Assembly (NCBI GenBank): GCA_001970955.1
Contig: MPUH01000238.1
Coordinates: forward strand, 1-64,000
Direction of reading: 5' to 3'
DNA length: 64,000 nt
Source of the DNA: Stentor coeruleus
Taxonomy: Eukaryota > Ciliophora > Heterotrichea > Heterotrichida > Stentoridae
In this document: one piece after another, positions 38,239 through 49,913 of the stretch
Numbering within the stretch: position 1 is the stretch's first letter
Layout of the letters: each line of letters begins with the position of its first letter
Made by a program: the position numbers and the translations under genes
The notes under the pieces: model-generated
Told to the model about the DNA's origin: nothing
The model's database searches: none
The model's input: only the letters and a program-made list of their open reading frames with translations

Positions 38239-41200
38239 TTATTTTTTGATTTCATTCCAAGGATACACTAATATTGGCGACCAGTATCCCTGTTTTTTCT
38301 TGAGCTTAGAATTTACTGAATTCACCGGCGGGGGTTTTAACCTTTCCAACCTTTGTCTATAAAATGGTAAAGGTAAATCTTCAATATTACTAATATTCTC
38401 TAAAGGTACCGTGCCAATTTGACAAGCTTCATCTAAGAGTTTCAGAAGTCTAAAAATTTCCATTTTCCTTTTTTTCTCATTAAGTCCAGTCTTATATTTA
38501 TCATAAACAGCTCTAGCAATACTTTTGGCTAATATCTCAACTCTACTAACTGAGACTTGAGTTTCTAATTCTCTATCAATATAAAATTTGATTTCTTTAT
38601 AAAAATCAGTTGCTTCAGTATTTCTCAAGACAATTTTTTTGTGTTTTTTTATTTTGTTTACTATGATCATATAACCTTTTTCTGAAATATAAATCATTGG
38701 TGGCAATGATGTTATAAGGATTAAGGTTACGATATCTTTAAAAGGGTTGTAGAGGGATATCATCCATAGATCGATTGAATAGACTTGGAGGATTATCCCG
38801 ATTATAGCCATGGACATTGTAAAAAAATACTGCGAGCTGAACCCTAAACGTAAAAGACTATCGATCTCAGGGATTAATCTACGTCCAGAATGCGGCAGCG
38901 CACTAGCCAAAGCCCAATTAGTCTCCCTCTCATCAAAAATTGTCTTAAGTTCCACAATTTTTTCTGACAATAAACGTCCAGTTTTACATTCAATAGCGTT
39001 ATTCAAAAAAATATCATATCCAACCTCAGCAAAAGCTTGAATTGTTGAAAATACAATAAAATACTTAAGAAAACTCTTCGCAATTGTCAACTTAAGTTCT
39101 TCATAAAATATAAAATTAAACACAATCATAGCTGGAAACAGTACCGAAGCTACCAATTCCATAGAATTTGCCCCAAGGTCATTAATCTGTTCAATATAAA
39201 CTCTATCTTTAAATCCTAAGCCTTGAGTAATATCAGCTGATCCTCCTAAACCAAAACGTTTTTTTATTCTAAGGACAAAATTAGCAATACTAATTCTATA
39301 AGGTTCAAAAAATGCCCTTTTAAATATTTTAATAGCAGCATTAGTCAAATACCCTGTCAAAAAAGCTGTGAATGCACCAACTTTTACAGTAATTAAAGTA
39401 GTATTTAAACTTAGGGCACCAAAATAAGGGAGGATATAAAGGTTGTCTTTAAATTTGACTTTTTGTGCCTCAACTAATCTTCCATTGACTATCTTAAACA
39501 CTACAAGAAAAAGTGTTTGATATTGAAGGAAAACAGCAGATTTGGCAAACTGAAAAGAACATACACAAAATATTAACACTGGGAAAGTACCCCAAATATA
39601 CATACTTTTAAGTTTCTGGGTGCGAGCATTGAGTCCTGGAATCTGAAGAGGGTTTTCAGCTTTTTCAATTTTTGGGAACATGAGATGAGTAGATTTTATT
39701 ATTATGTACCATGAGAGGATTAAAAAACAAGTCCCAAGTCGACCGTTTTTATAGTTTGTAACACGGGTTGTATCGTTTACTGAATTTAAGGATATTGGGT
39801 ATGGGTCATCATAATCACCTTGAACTTCAAGAAGGACTGATGTTAATTTGAGACCATAATAAAGGCTAATCATCAAACCGAAAACTGGACCTATAGCTTT
39901 ACCAACACCAGTCAACGCACGAACTGAATATGAGAAATAAAGGCTGATTTTCAAACTTGGTCTTGGGAGGATTGTTGATCTTATATAATTTACAAGCCAA
40001 AAAGCTACAACATTAATGAAAATAAACAAACAGACTAGGATAACAAAAACATAATAAAGGGCTTCATCAAAGGCAAATAAATCTAAACAGTCTTTCCAGC
40101 CTAGTGGGTTAAATACAAATGTAAACTTATAGCTTCGGTCTGATAAATCTGATGTAAAGTTTGAAAAGTATATCCCTGCCCTGAGGATTTCCTTATCAAC
40201 TAAAGTTTTTTGATAGTATTCTATAACTAATTTGATATTCTTTGGGAATTTCCCTGCTGAATAAGTTTCAATACCTCTATATGCTTTAACAGCAATAAGG
40301 TTTCCTGAGCCATAATAATCAAGATTAAACTGGTTGGCTGAAGTGCTTGCAGATAATGGAATTGCTTTATCATATTCTGCATATGTAAGCTGTGGACGGG
40401 TTATATAAAAAATATCAGCTTTACTTAGCTCATAAGAACTAAACCAAGGTTTAGTACTTGTATCCATTTTTTCTCCCATATGACACATGAATGAAAAATC
40501 ACATGAATCTCCATTAGGAACCTTCCCTGGCTGAAGAATTTCAACAGTCGATGTATCTGATTTACTTACAATATTACAGCTTTCATGTGTATATAACTTA
40601 TATAATGGGACAAATGCTCCATAATCATCACAATCTGTTATATAAGGCAAATAACTCAAAGGGTAAAGTTTTTGACTATAAGACACTTTATCCCATAATT
40701 TCATATCAGTTTGAGGATAGAATTCTTTACTAGTATTCATATCATTTAACATTGTTATAGAAACTTCTTGGACAAAATTACTTTTATATGTATCATAAGA
40801 TTCCATATTATTATCTTGGATTAATGAGTGGATATTTAAATTAGAAGGTTCGTCAAAATAGCTTGAACTAACTCTAGATAATACTGTGAGAAATTGTGAT
40901 TCTTGATTTCTTGTAGGACTTTGTTTTTGTATAAGCTTAATTGAGTTTTTGAAATCGTTAATAAAATGAGAGTCGTTATAGAGGCCATTAAGGAAATCGA
41001 CATAGAAACTTATTTTTATATAAGAATGTGATAATATGGCAAAGTTGTAAATGGTTGTACATGTGGAGATTGTGTCTGTAAAGTTTATTGGCAGAGGGAT
41101 TCGATTTGTAGGCTGATAGTCTTCTTGTTGGATTATAGGGATTTTATTAAACCCTCCACTGTAATAATATTTTATTGTTGGTAAATATTCTCCTGGGATA

Positions 41201-44200
41201 TTTGAACAAGGGTATGGTTTGGTGTCCCAAGTGAAATAAGCAATATCTAATGGGTTAAGGACTACATAGTCAAGGCCTGAGCTGGTTAACGGGTCTAATA
41301 AGTCTAATTCGCCATGCACTGAAGCTTCAATACTTGTGTCTCGAACACAATTAAAAATACTTGTTCCACCTGGGTTGCTGGTTGTCCCTGAAGGGCAATC
41401 AATTCCTCCATTTTGTTGCTTTGCTGGACAGTACTTGCGACTTGGGCATTTTTTCCCAACGACACAAGATGTTATATTATTCTTACACTTATCAAAGTCA
41501 GCTTGAGAAATAGCGGTCTGCATGGGGCAGAAATACCCTGGAGGACAAGGAAACTTATAAGCATCTTCTTCAGAACCCAAACCTGGAGGGCAGAAATACC
41601 CACTAGGACAAGATAAAATAGGTCTTCTAGTCCCACTCGGACAATAGAACCCAGCAATACACAAAATTAAATTTTCCTGATTAAACAAACCACTTTTCTC
41701 ACAATAAAATCCAGCTGGACAAGGTTGGCAATCCTCTTTACTTTTTAAACCTACATTCCCAGCTGACCATGTTCCAACACTACATGCTTGACATTGTAAG
41801 ACAAATCCTGATCTATAAGTCCCATTTGGGCATATAACCGGAGCTATCATACCTGGATTTCCACAATAATACCCATCAGGACATTCGATACATTTACCTT
41901 GACCACATCGATCATTATAATACCCAGCACTACAGCTTTTAGGTCCTCCTGGGGAGTCAACTTCAGAATTGTTGGTTCCAGAAGGACAATATGTTCCAGC
42001 TTTACAAGGAATAGCATTTCCTGGGTAATTATCCTCGGTAATATTATCACAATCAAAAATTGCTAGAAAACGAGACCCTTGGTATATAGAAATAGTACCA
42101 TTTGGGCAAAAATAACCATCTGGGCATGCGGCTGTTGGGTTTTGTAAACCTTCAGTTTCACAGTAGTACCCAGCTGGGCATAACTCATGGTCTGTCATAC
42201 CAATATCTTTACATACATACCCGGGTTCACATTTTTTGCATAATTTTTGAGTATATTCTGATTGATAATCTCCAGCTTGGCATTTAAGAGGTTCTGAGCT
42301 TTTTGTAGGACAATAGTGGCCTGGTGGACAGGGTATTGGACATGTAAAATTCTCAGGACAACCTACTTCACTTGCATTAAAATGATTAACACCTTTTTCG
42401 CAGTAGTAACCAGCTTGACAATCTTTTTCTTTTTCTAAACCTGATTCATTACACATATAACTTGGTTCACATTCAATACCTTCATCCATACCAATTATTG
42501 GACAAAATTTTCCAATATCACATTCAGTGCAATTGGCCTGTCCTGTTTTGTTATTATATGTTGATGGCTCACAAGAACTAGGCTGTTTAGAACCACTTGG
42601 GCAGTAGTTTTTTACTGGACACAGCATGGATTCAGTCATTTCTGTGAGTTTTTTAACATCGCAATAGTATCCAGGTTCACAGTTTTTACAGGATACTGAA
42701 CCTGTCTCATTTTGATAAGTCCCTGTCTCGCATTCATTAGGTTTGACCATACCTTGGAATGGACAACTATAACCTATTGGACAAGGACACTCAGCACAGT
42801 TGTCTATAAATTCTGCAAATTCTATTTTAGTAGTTTCATCAGGACAGAAGTACCCAGCTTTACAAGCATTTGTATTATTAAACATCTCCCCATCACCTGA
42901 CTTGCATCTATATCCACTTGCACATAATTCTGGTTTCCTATCAGTAATATCATCACTTAATGGATCATTTGTAGTAACAGCTAAAAGACAATAGTAAGTA
43001 TCTGGACATATTTTTGGAGGATTTAAACCATTAGTATTAGACAAGGTTTTGTTTATACATTTTGGTATATGTGAGCCTGTGTAATGTGGTGGGGTTTGAT
43101 ATCCTTGACCTCTAATTAGCCAATGATCAGTACCGAATATCAGCCCATTTCGATGAAGATTGTAATAATTGTCTGATTTGGATTCTAAAACTTGGGTGTC
43201 GGTACCTGCTGGGCAGTAATAACCTGGTGGGCATGTCGCATAAGGGAAATCAACACCTTCTCGATCACATATAAACCCTTTTTCACATATTTCCATATCA
43301 GACATAGTATCATAAGGACATTGAAAGCCTGCAGTACAACTAAAACACGTGCTTTCTTCTATATTTGATTGATAACTACCAGCTCTACAAGGAAGTGGGA
43401 CTATAAGTGTCCCATATGTATCAGGACAATAATGACCTATTGGGCATTTTGATATTGTTGTTGTATTACAATAATGATTTATATCATAGCAAAGATCAGT
43501 ATATGAATATTCAAAAGTATTAGTACTCCAAACAGGAGGGTATACAGGAGATATATGAACTTTAACTTTAGTATTTGGGTCTCCTGGAGGAATTCGCACA
43601 GTTATTGAGTTTGAAGTATAACTTTCAGCTTTGACTATTATAATATCAAATAAAAAATAAGGGTTGAATTCTTTATTTGAAATCCAGTCTTCAATATTAG
43701 TGGTAAAAGTTATAAAATAGCCACCTTCTGCAAACCCTGAGTAATTTTTATCTTCAATTTCAATCTGCCTAAGCAAATACATATTAAAAACCTTACAATC
43801 TTGGTCCTGCAAAGGCTTAGGACATATTTTTAATTGATATTCTTCATTTACAGAATACTTTTTATATGGTAATAAGCAATAACCTTTACTATTTGCTGGG
43901 ATGCTATTATAGAAAACTAACTCAATATAAACATTATTTTCTAATATCCAGCATGTCCAATGCCCTGTAATATAAACATTTTCACTTATAATTGTAATAA
44001 TTTCATTGCCAAGCCCATAGAAAAAGCTAGGATAAATTGTGAGCTTTAATTCTTGGGCTAAATTTAAAATCCAAGTCATATCGAAAGGTGTTGAAATCCC
44101 ATAATCATTTTTAACACTAACTCTGACTTGTGATAGAAAATATGTATTATCAATTTTGCAACAACCAGATGAATCTATATTAAATGCATAACTTCCTATA

Positions 44201-47200
44201 TAGATTTTTGTTATACCCGGCTCTATTATACAAAAATTTAAAGATGCATATGTGTATTCAAGACTTGTTGGAAGATAGCAGCAATCAAAACACTGGCAAA
44301 ACATAACCTCATACTCTGTATATGACTTCAAATCTTCACATTTCCCCTCATCCGTAACAAAAACCTTAAAAACTTCAAAAACCTGATCACTCAAACTTGG
44401 TGTCCACACAATATAATCAGAACCATCAATACTAATTTCCTGCGAATCTTCACATATTTTATACAAATTTTTATCAGGATCAATCGCAATAACTTTAAAA
44501 CTCCCTTTATGACTATCCCCATAAATACCAAAAACCTCACTTAATATCTGTGTAAAATAAGGTGGATCATTAACATGTGAAATACTCAATAAAAACCCTT
44601 CAGTTTTACAATTGTACTTAGAACAAACTGTAACATCAATTGTTTTAATAATATTTTCATCAACAGGATAAGGGTATCTAACAATAGCATCAAAACCTAA
44701 AATTTCAAGTCTAGTATCTTCATGTCCTTTTAAGCTTATACTAATATCTTTTGCATAAGAATCAATATCGCTTATATTAAGTTGAATTTCAAGATAATCT
44801 TTTTCTGTTATAGAAATATCATATAATGTATTTAAGAAAAAAGGACTATCATCTGTTTGTTTAATATTGTATATTATAATATCTAATGTTGCATTATTAG
44901 CAAGATTATCATTTTGGGTTAAAAATAAAGTTATAAGTCCAGATGAAGTGATTAGGTTTGAAGGGTTCCAAGAAATAATATAATTATTAAGAGAAATTGA
45001 GTCTTGGGTAAGATAAAGATTATATGGATTGTATATGATTTCTAATGATAACATTGTATAAGGTGTATCTTCATCATAGATTTTTATAGGGATTTGCCAA
45101 GGTATATCTTCTTCTAGGTTGTTTATTATATATTGGCTTTTTGTTGTTGGAAGTTGGAATTGAGGTTTATCATCATGTTTTTGTATAATTATATTATAAG
45201 TATGAATTGTCGATGCAGGGATAATCCATTTGTCTGTAACTTTGATTGTCAATTGAAAAACCTCAGTATTGACTTGGGCGTAATCTGTGAAAAAAGCAAC
45301 AATCAGCCCGTATTCTGAAAAATGAGCCCAAGTGCATGAGGATATGATTTCGAAATTAAGTCCTTGGATTTGTTCATTTTGATCAGAGACAACAACTCTA
45401 TAATACCAAATTTGATCTTCAATAATAGTCAAAGTTGTGTCATCTTGGATTTGAGGTGGATAGTTCGGGTATATATAAAAAGAGCAAGTTCCATTAGCCC
45501 CAAGAGTATTTATATGAATTACAGTTATAAGATCAGATTGGAATGATATACTTGGTATATAACTTATAACCCCATCTATAATTTTCATGCCTTCAACTTC
45601 ATTGATAAGTTTATATTCAACGACTGGGATAATAGAATTAGTATTCCAAGTCCAAAGCTCATTAACATATACACTAAGTGGATCTGGGCATATGGGTTTT
45701 GGTGATGGGGTAATATTTTCATGATATATAAAAATTGTCTGTTTTATTGTATATGGTATATTATGTTTGTCTGTGATTTTTATAGTAAAACTTTTTATAC
45801 TAGGAACAGTCCCAGTTTCTGGTGACCACCATATTACTTCTTGACAGGCAACTAAAGACATAAACTCAAAGGGGTTTTCTAGTTCACATACAACTCCATC
45901 TTGGTCATCAACATTAAATTTCATATTAAAAGGCACAAGACCAAAATCTAAAACAAACTCACTTTGGCCTATATATTCAGGAATATCATTTGGATATAAT
46001 ATAAAATACACATCATGAGTTTTCCCATAACCATTATATAATCGGACTCTTAATAAAGGACTTATTTTAACCCCATACTCTTCTATATCCATCTTAAGCC
46101 ACTTTATACGACATATATTATCAACCATTTTAGCAGTCATCCCAGTTATATCCCCAGAATCCACATCACAACTTTCAATATTGTCTCCAGTAATTTCACA
46201 TATCCAATCAAAGCCTATAATAACTTCATAGTTACAAGTTTTTACATTTACTATAGACTTTTCTGTTTCTATAACAAAACCTATTATTGTTGTATTACTA
46301 ACTTGTATATTTCCAGGATATATTTCTGAAGAAAAATGTGAAGTTGAACAGTTTAAGACTAGATTAGGAAATGATGGAAGGTCTACAAACCATCTTAATA
46401 AGAAATAAGCATCTTGAGATGTTTGATTGAGTTTATGGATTGAAAGGGTTTTTGGCTTTGTTGTGCTTATAAGAGTAACTTCACGACTGTCTGGGGAAAT
46501 TATGTGGATGGTATGCTCGAAGTAATAATCAGCGACTGCGGTAAAAAATTTTGGAAGGTCGAAGTAGCAGTAAGAGTATAAGTTGATATTATATAAAATT
46601 GTGGTTGATAAACTATTAGATGTACAGTTTAGAAAACCAGTGTATAAAGTTTGAATAATACCATTGTATGTTACTGTAACTGGGTACCAAGCAAATACAT
46701 ATCCTGTTAATATAGGCCCTTCATCAATTTTAGATATATCACTATTAGTACAAGTTACATCAAAGCCTTCATATGATAAAAAACTGATCTCATTATACCA
46801 AAATTCTCCTTCAACAGCTGAATAAAACGCTAAAGGAAAATCTTCAATCACTGGTTTTCTATGCACATAAACAATAAATTCTGAAGTTAACTCAACACCA
46901 TAAATCATTAATTTATACACAACCCAACCTGAACTCCCATATTCTTCAGAAGGTGTCCATTCTATTTTTATATAATTTATCAATATCATCCCATCTGGTT
47001 TTCTTTCTAAACTCCCTTCTGTTATTTTATCAACAGGATTAATTCCATCTTTAAATGATATTTCACATAATTCTCTTGCAACACAATGATATTCTGATTC
47101 AATATTCAATGTTGGTTGTATATTAAAAACACTTATAGTGATTATTATGTTTGTATTATAATTACAAAGACCTGTTGCTTTTATGTTTATATTTGCTTGA

Positions 47201-48963
47201 GCTTCATTTGTTTGGTCTATGAATAATAAGGATAAAGATGATTTTTCTATTTGTAAAAAAGTTCCTTGTATTGTAGCTAAGATATCTGAGTTTTCTATAG
47301 AGTAAGATACATATCTTTTAAGATCGTATATAGTGTAGAATTCGAGGTTTAGGGAAAAGTCTTGGTTTTCGAAAGCTTTTGTAGCACTTTCTGGGATGAC
47401 TGAGAAATTTATTTCACTGTTTTTTAGGATGACATAAAAGTTCATTGAAGTTTTAATTATGTTATGATTATAGTCTTCATAGCTTGCAATGACAAATAAA
47501 GATAAAAAAGTATTATCTAGTGTACTTGGGGTATTCCAATATAAAATCCTATTTATAACAGTTGGAGAGTGTTCAAAGAAGCCATCAAATTCATAGGTTA
47601 ATTGATTAGGGAACTCAAAGACTATGTTTAATTCGAATTCAATTGAACAATCGTTGACTGTAAAAATAGGAGCTGGGGGGTAAATTATAGGTGGGTCAAT
47701 TATATGCAAAAGTAAGTTTGAAGATTGGCCTGGACTGGTACATGAGCATTCTATTTCATAAACTGTATATATTATTGTTATTATACTTCGAGCTGGATAT
47801 TGATTTATTATATCTTTTTCCCAATATAAAGTTCCTAGTGAACTATCGATAACTTTTACACCTGAGTTTCCAATTGAAATATCAAAATAATGAGGTATAG
47901 GATTTTCATATTCTGGCATATAATAAAAATCCCCTGAATACTTAACAACATAAACCTCATCAAGACTAACAGGAATAAATTCACTTAAAGCTTTAATCTT
48001 CAAAGTAATTTTCGCTTGTGAAGTTTTCTTATTAATTCCTTTAATCCCATTATCCATAGCTTTAACCTCAATATCATAGTTTCCATAACCCAAAACCCCA
48101 ATCGAGTATATTTCATAAACCCCATTTCCTTTATTTTCAACCTTAAAATCATTTCTTAATACACTAACATCAATTTCTTCAAACCCATGATTAATATCCC
48201 TAACCTCAAACCTCCCAATAAAGTCTTCAGAATCATAATACTCATAAAAACTCTTATCCAAAATAATTTCTGGTGCCATATTAGGATACAATTTACCAAA
48301 ATTAACAATTTTCATACACTTCGTCTTTTTATCATAAACTTGAATTTCCCATTTCATTATATAGTTCGAGTCTACACAGTTGGGTGTACCATAAAAAATC
48401 CCACTTTCAAGAACAGTCAATGATGGATTTTGTCCTAAAACTGTTGAAAATATATACCTTGAAGGGTTTTTACCTGTTATTTTACTAATAAAAGGCTGGT
48501 TACAGATAAGGTCAAAATACAAACCACAGTTTTCTAAGCAGTTTTCATAGTCTTTTATATATACTTCAGGTATATCAGAATTGTTGTAGACTGTAAAAGT
48601 TAAATCAATTTTCCGAGCCATGTTGTAGTAGTCGAAATTGAATAAGTTGTTGATGTTTGTGTTTTTGTCCCAGAGAATTATGCTGTGAGTGAAAATCCCT
48701 TTTGTTAAGCTTGTGAATGTGATTTTACCGTTTGAGTTGATTGATAGTTCTGAGGATAGTGATATGAAGTAACATTTTTCTGGCAAAGATTCGCTATTGC
48801 AGTAAAATGTGGGGTTTTCAGAGTCAGAGCACGTTAGGTCGAATGTTAGGGTCTGTTCTATGCAGAGAGATAATTCGTGAGGAAGCGGCGGGCAGATATT
48901 AGGGAAATATGCAACATCACTGCTCAGAACAGGGAAAATAAAAAAAAGTAAAGAAAAAATCAT
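38239..48963 (-). CDS. Giant receptor-like membrane protein with cadherin-like and GCC2/GCC3-type Cys-rich repeats
   Basis: This is a single open frame of 3,574 residues. It opens with a signal peptide (1-15). Residues about 20-1,800 are beta-rich and look like repeated immunoglobulin or dystroglycan-type cadherin domains: recurrent patterns of the form 'G.L.W.P....' and 'I.V.V.D' about every 100 residues. Residues about 1,835-2,540 carry some two dozen Cys-rich units of the CPAGYYC...CP.G.YC type, as in GCC2/GCC3 (ephrin-receptor-like) domains. After a further ectodomain (about 2,545-2,965), about nine membrane helices (2,968-3,400) and a basic cytosolic tail of about 170 residues follow. 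This is a type of large surface or ciliary protein known in protists; meckelin has a smaller Cys-rich plus multi-helix layout. No named family can be assigned with confidence. Confidence 0.8.
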   Translation of the reverse strand: MIFSLLFFIFPVLSSDVAYFPNICPPLPHELSLCIEQTLTFDLTCSDSENPTFYCNSESLPEKCYFISLSSELSINSNGKITFTSLTKGIFTHSIILWDKNTNINNLFNFDYYNMARKIDLTFTVYNNSDIPEVYIKDYENCLENCGLYFDLICNQPFISKITGKNPSRYIFSTVLGQNPSLTVLESGIFYGTPNCVDSNYIMKWEIQVYDKKTKCMKIVNFGKLYPNMAPEIILDKSFYEYYDSEDFIGRFEVRDINHGFEEIDVSVLRNDFKVENKGNGVYEIYSIGVLGYGNYDIEVKAMDNGIKGINKKTSQAKITLKIKALSEFIPVSLDEVYVVKYSGDFYYMPEYENPIPHYFDISIGNSGVKVIDSSLGTLYWEKDIINQYPARSIITIIYTVYEIECSCTSPGQSSNLLLHIIDPPIIYPPAPIFTVNDCSIEFELNIVFEFPNQLTYEFDGFFEHSPTVINRILYWNTPSTLDNTFLSLFVIASYEDYNHNIIKTSMNFYVILKNSEINFSVIPESATKAFENQDFSLNLEFYTIYDLKRYVSYSIENSDILATIQGTFLQIEKSSLSLLFIDQTNEAQANINIKATGLCNYNTNIIITISVFNIQPTLNIESEYHCVARELCEISFKDGINPVDKITEGSLERKPDGMILINYIKIEWTPSEEYGSSGWVVYKLMIYGVELTSEFIVYVHRKPVIEDFPLAFYSAVEGEFWYNEISFLSYEGFDVTCTNSDISKIDEGPILTGYVFAWYPVTVTYNGIIQTLYTGFLNCTSNSLSTTILYNINLYSYCYFDLPKFFTAVADYYFEHTIHIISPDSREVTLISTTKPKTLSIHKLNQTSQDAYFLLRWFVDLPSFPNLVLNCSTSHFSSEIYPGNIQVSNTTIIGFVIETEKSIVNVKTCNYEVIIGFDWICEITGDNIESCDVDSGDITGMTAKMVDNICRIKWLKMDIEEYGVKISPLLRVRLYNGYGKTHDVYFILYPNDIPEYIGQSEFVLDFGLVPFNMKFNVDDQDGVVCELENPFEFMSLVACQEVIWWSPETGTVPSIKSFTIKITDKHNIPYTIKQTIFIYHENITPSPKPICPDPLSVYVNELWTWNTNSIIPVVEYKLINEVEGMKIIDGVISYIPSISFQSDLITVIHINTLGANGTCSFYIYPNYPPQIQDDTTLTIIEDQIWYYRVVVSDQNEQIQGLNFEIISSCTWAHFSEYGLIVAFFTDYAQVNTEVFQLTIKVTDKWIIPASTIHTYNIIIQKHDDKPQFQLPTTKSQYIINNLEEDIPWQIPIKIYDEDTPYTMLSLEIIYNPYNLYLTQDSISLNNYIISWNPSNLITSSGLITLFLTQNDNLANNATLDIIIYNIKQTDDSPFFLNTLYDISITEKDYLEIQLNISDIDSYAKDISISLKGHEDTRLEILGFDAIVRYPYPVDENIIKTIDVTVCSKYNCKTEGFLLSISHVNDPPYFTQILSEVFGIYGDSHKGSFKVIAIDPDKNLYKICEDSQEISIDGSDYIVWTPSLSDQVFEVFKVFVTDEGKCEDLKSYTEYEVMFCQCFDCCYLPTSLEYTYASLNFCIIEPGITKIYIGSYAFNIDSSGCCKIDNTYFLSQVRVSVKNDYGISTPFDMTWILNLAQELKLTIYPSFFYGLGNEIITIISENVYITGHWTCWILENNVYIELVFYNSIPANSKGYCLLPYKKYSVNEEYQLKICPKPLQDQDCKVFNMYLLRQIEIEDKNYSGFAEGGYFITFTTNIEDWISNKEFNPYFLFDIIIVKAESYTSNSITVRIPPGDPNTKVKVHISPVYPPVWSTNTFEYSYTDLCYDINHYCNTTTISKCPIGHYCPDTYGTLIVPLPCRAGSYQSNIEESTCFSCTAGFQCPYDTMSDMEICEKGFICDREGVDFPYATCPPGYYCPAGTDTQVLESKSDNYYNLHRNGLIFGTDHWLIRGQGYQTPPHYTGSHIPKCINKTLSNTNGLNPPKICPDTYYCLLAVTTNDPLSDDITDRKPELCASGYRCKSGDGEMFNNTNACKAGYFCPDETTKIEFAEFIDNCAECPCPIGYSCPFQGMVKPNECETGTYQNETGSVSCKNCEPGYYCDVKKLTEMTESMLCPVKNYCPSGSKQPSSCEPSTYNNKTGQANCTECDIGKFCPIIGMDEGIECEPSYMCNESGLEKEKDCQAGYYCEKGVNHFNASEVGCPENFTCPIPCPPGHYCPTKSSEPLKCQAGDYQSEYTQKLCKKCEPGYVCKDIGMTDHELCPAGYYCETEGLQNPTAACPDGYFCPNGTISIYQGSRFLAIFDCDNITEDNYPGNAIPCKAGTYCPSGTNNSEVDSPGGPKSCSAGYYNDRCGQGKCIECPDGYYCGNPGMIAPVICPNGTYRSGFVLQCQACSVGTWSAGNVGLKSKEDCQPCPAGFYCEKSGLFNQENLILCIAGFYCPSGTRRPILSCPSGYFCPPGLGSEEDAYKFPCPPGYFCPMQTAISQADFDKCKNNITSCVVGKKCPSRKYCPAKQQNGGIDCPSGTTSNPGGTSIFNCVRDTSIEASVHGELDLLDPLTSSGLDYVVLNPLDIAYFTWDTKPYPCSNIPGEYLPTIKYYYSGGFNKIPIIQQEDYQPTNRIPLPINFTDTISTCTTIYNFAILSHSYIKISFYVDFLNGLYNDSHFINDFKNSIKLIQKQSPTRNQESQFLTVLSRVSSSYFDEPSNLNIHSLIQDNNMESYDTYKSNFVQEVSITMLNDMNTSKEFYPQTDMKLWDKVSYSQKLYPLSYLPYITDCDDYGAFVPLYKLYTHESCNIVSKSDTSTVEILQPGKVPNGDSCDFSFMCHMGEKMDTSTKPWFSSYELSKADIFYITRPQLTYAEYDKAIPLSASTSANQFNLDYYGSGNLIAVKAYRGIETYSAGKFPKNIKLVIEYYQKTLVDKEILRAGIYFSNFTSDLSDRSYKFTFVFNPLGWKDCLDLFAFDEALYYVFVILVCLFIFINVVAFWLVNYIRSTILPRPSLKISLYFSYSVRALTGVGKAIGPVFGLMISLYYGLKLTSVLLEVQGDYDDPYPISLNSVNDTTRVTNYKNGRLGTCFLILSWYIIIKSTHLMFPKIEKAENPLQIPGLNARTQKLKSMYIWGTFPVLIFCVCSFQFAKSAVFLQYQTLFLVVFKIVNGRLVEAQKVKFKDNLYILPYFGALSLNTTLITVKVGAFTAFLTGYLTNAAIKIFKRAFFEPYRISIANFVLRIKKRFGLGGSADITQGLGFKDRVYIEQINDLGANSMELVASVLFPAMIVFNFIFYEELKLTIAKSFLKYFIVFSTIQAFAEVGYDIFLNNAIECKTGRLLSEKIVELKTIFDERETNWALASALPHSGRRLIPEIDSLLRLGFSSQYFFTMSMAIIGIILQVYSIDLWMISLYNPFKDIVTLILITSLPPMIYISEKGYMIIVNKIKKHKKIVLRNTEATDFYKEIKFYIDRELETQVSVSRVEILAKSIARAVYDKYKTGLNEKKRKMEIFRLLKLLDEACQIGTVPLENISNIEDLPLPFYRQRLERLKPPPVNSVNSKLKKKQGYWSPILVYPWNEIKK

Positions 48964-49259
48964 GTTTATAAATATTTTATCATAATAACAACTTTACTAT
49001 AAGAAACACTATAAACTACATATTTTCTTCATAAACCAAACTAAACATTTTCCTATTAAATCATAATTTTAACTTTTCTATAAACATTATCACATAATTT
49101 ATCTTCACTTCTCTTAAAACTTCAATTTTCCAATCTTCATTAATCATACCCATCATCAATATTCATACAAACCCTATATTTTTATTACAATATAAAAAAA
49201 ACCTGTTGATATTATAGCATAATTGTCTATGGATATAATTTTGTTAAGTAAAATATATT

Positions 49260-49853
49260 ATGAGTCGAGAATCATTGTCCAGATTGAAAAAAGAATATGA
49301 AGCTATTCAGAAAGACCCAATTCCCAATGCTATAGCATGTCCTGACCCTAAAAACTGGCTTAGATGGCATTACATAATCTACGGGCTTGACGGACCATTT
49401 TCAGGAGGTGTTTATTATGGTGAGCTTCGTTTCCCAGCTCATTATCCTATGGGTCCTCCTTCAATACTAATGCATACCCCAAACGGTAGATTCATATCAG
49501 GCAAAAAAATCTGCACATCCATGTCTGATTTTCATCCTGAAACTTGGAGCCCAATATGGAAAGTTAGTACAATCATAACTGGGCTTATAAGTTTTATGCA
49601 GGACAACGAAAATTCGACAGGATGCGAAGTGACAACTGCATTCCATAAAATGACTATGGCGAAAAAAAGCATGGAATGGAACAATAACAATTCAACATTT
49701 AAAGATATCTTTGAAGACTATAAAGAAATATTTACACCTAAAGGGCAAAATGAACCTGTTGAAGCTGTGAGGACATCTAAAACACCTAGTTTGGCACCAC
49801 TTGCGGCTATTATATTAGTATTGATTATAGCTGTGCTTTTCAAATATAGGTAG
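49260..49853 (+). CDS. Ubiquitin-conjugating enzyme E2, UBE2J2/Ubc6-like, tail-anchored
   Basis: The 197-residue protein has the UBC6-type E2 core: TPNGRF (73-78) in place of HPN, the active-site Cys at 85 within KKICTSMSDFHPETWSP, and a C-terminal membrane anchor (about 177-195, APLAAIILVLIIAVLF) with almost nothing after it. Ubc6/UBE2J2 sits in the ER membrane facing the cytosol and supports ER-associated degradation, including ubiquitin transfer to Ser or Thr in mammals. All landmarks are present and the length fits the family (Ubc6 has about 250 residues). The gene diverges from the giant membrane protein across 296 bases that are poor in G on the plus strand. It converges with the next gene, 60 bases away. 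Confidence 0.92.
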   Translation: MSRESLSRLKKEYEAIQKDPIPNAIACPDPKNWLRWHYIIYGLDGPFSGGVYYGELRFPAHYPMGPPSILMHTPNGRFISGKKICTSMSDFHPETWSPIWKVSTIITGLISFMQDNENSTGCEVTTAFHKMTMAKKSMEWNNNNSTFKDIFEDYKEIFTPKGQNEPVEAVRTSKTPSLAPLAAIILVLIIAVLFKYR

Positions 49854-49913
49854 TAATGTATTTTGAATACTTTCGCGTTTTGCTATAGATTATTTTATAT
49901 AAAAATCGATTTT

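Noticed and set aside
41413-42056. Frames overlapping the Cys-rich repeats of the giant gene
   Set aside because: They arise from the repetitive antisense of CPAGYYC-type units and have no independent support.
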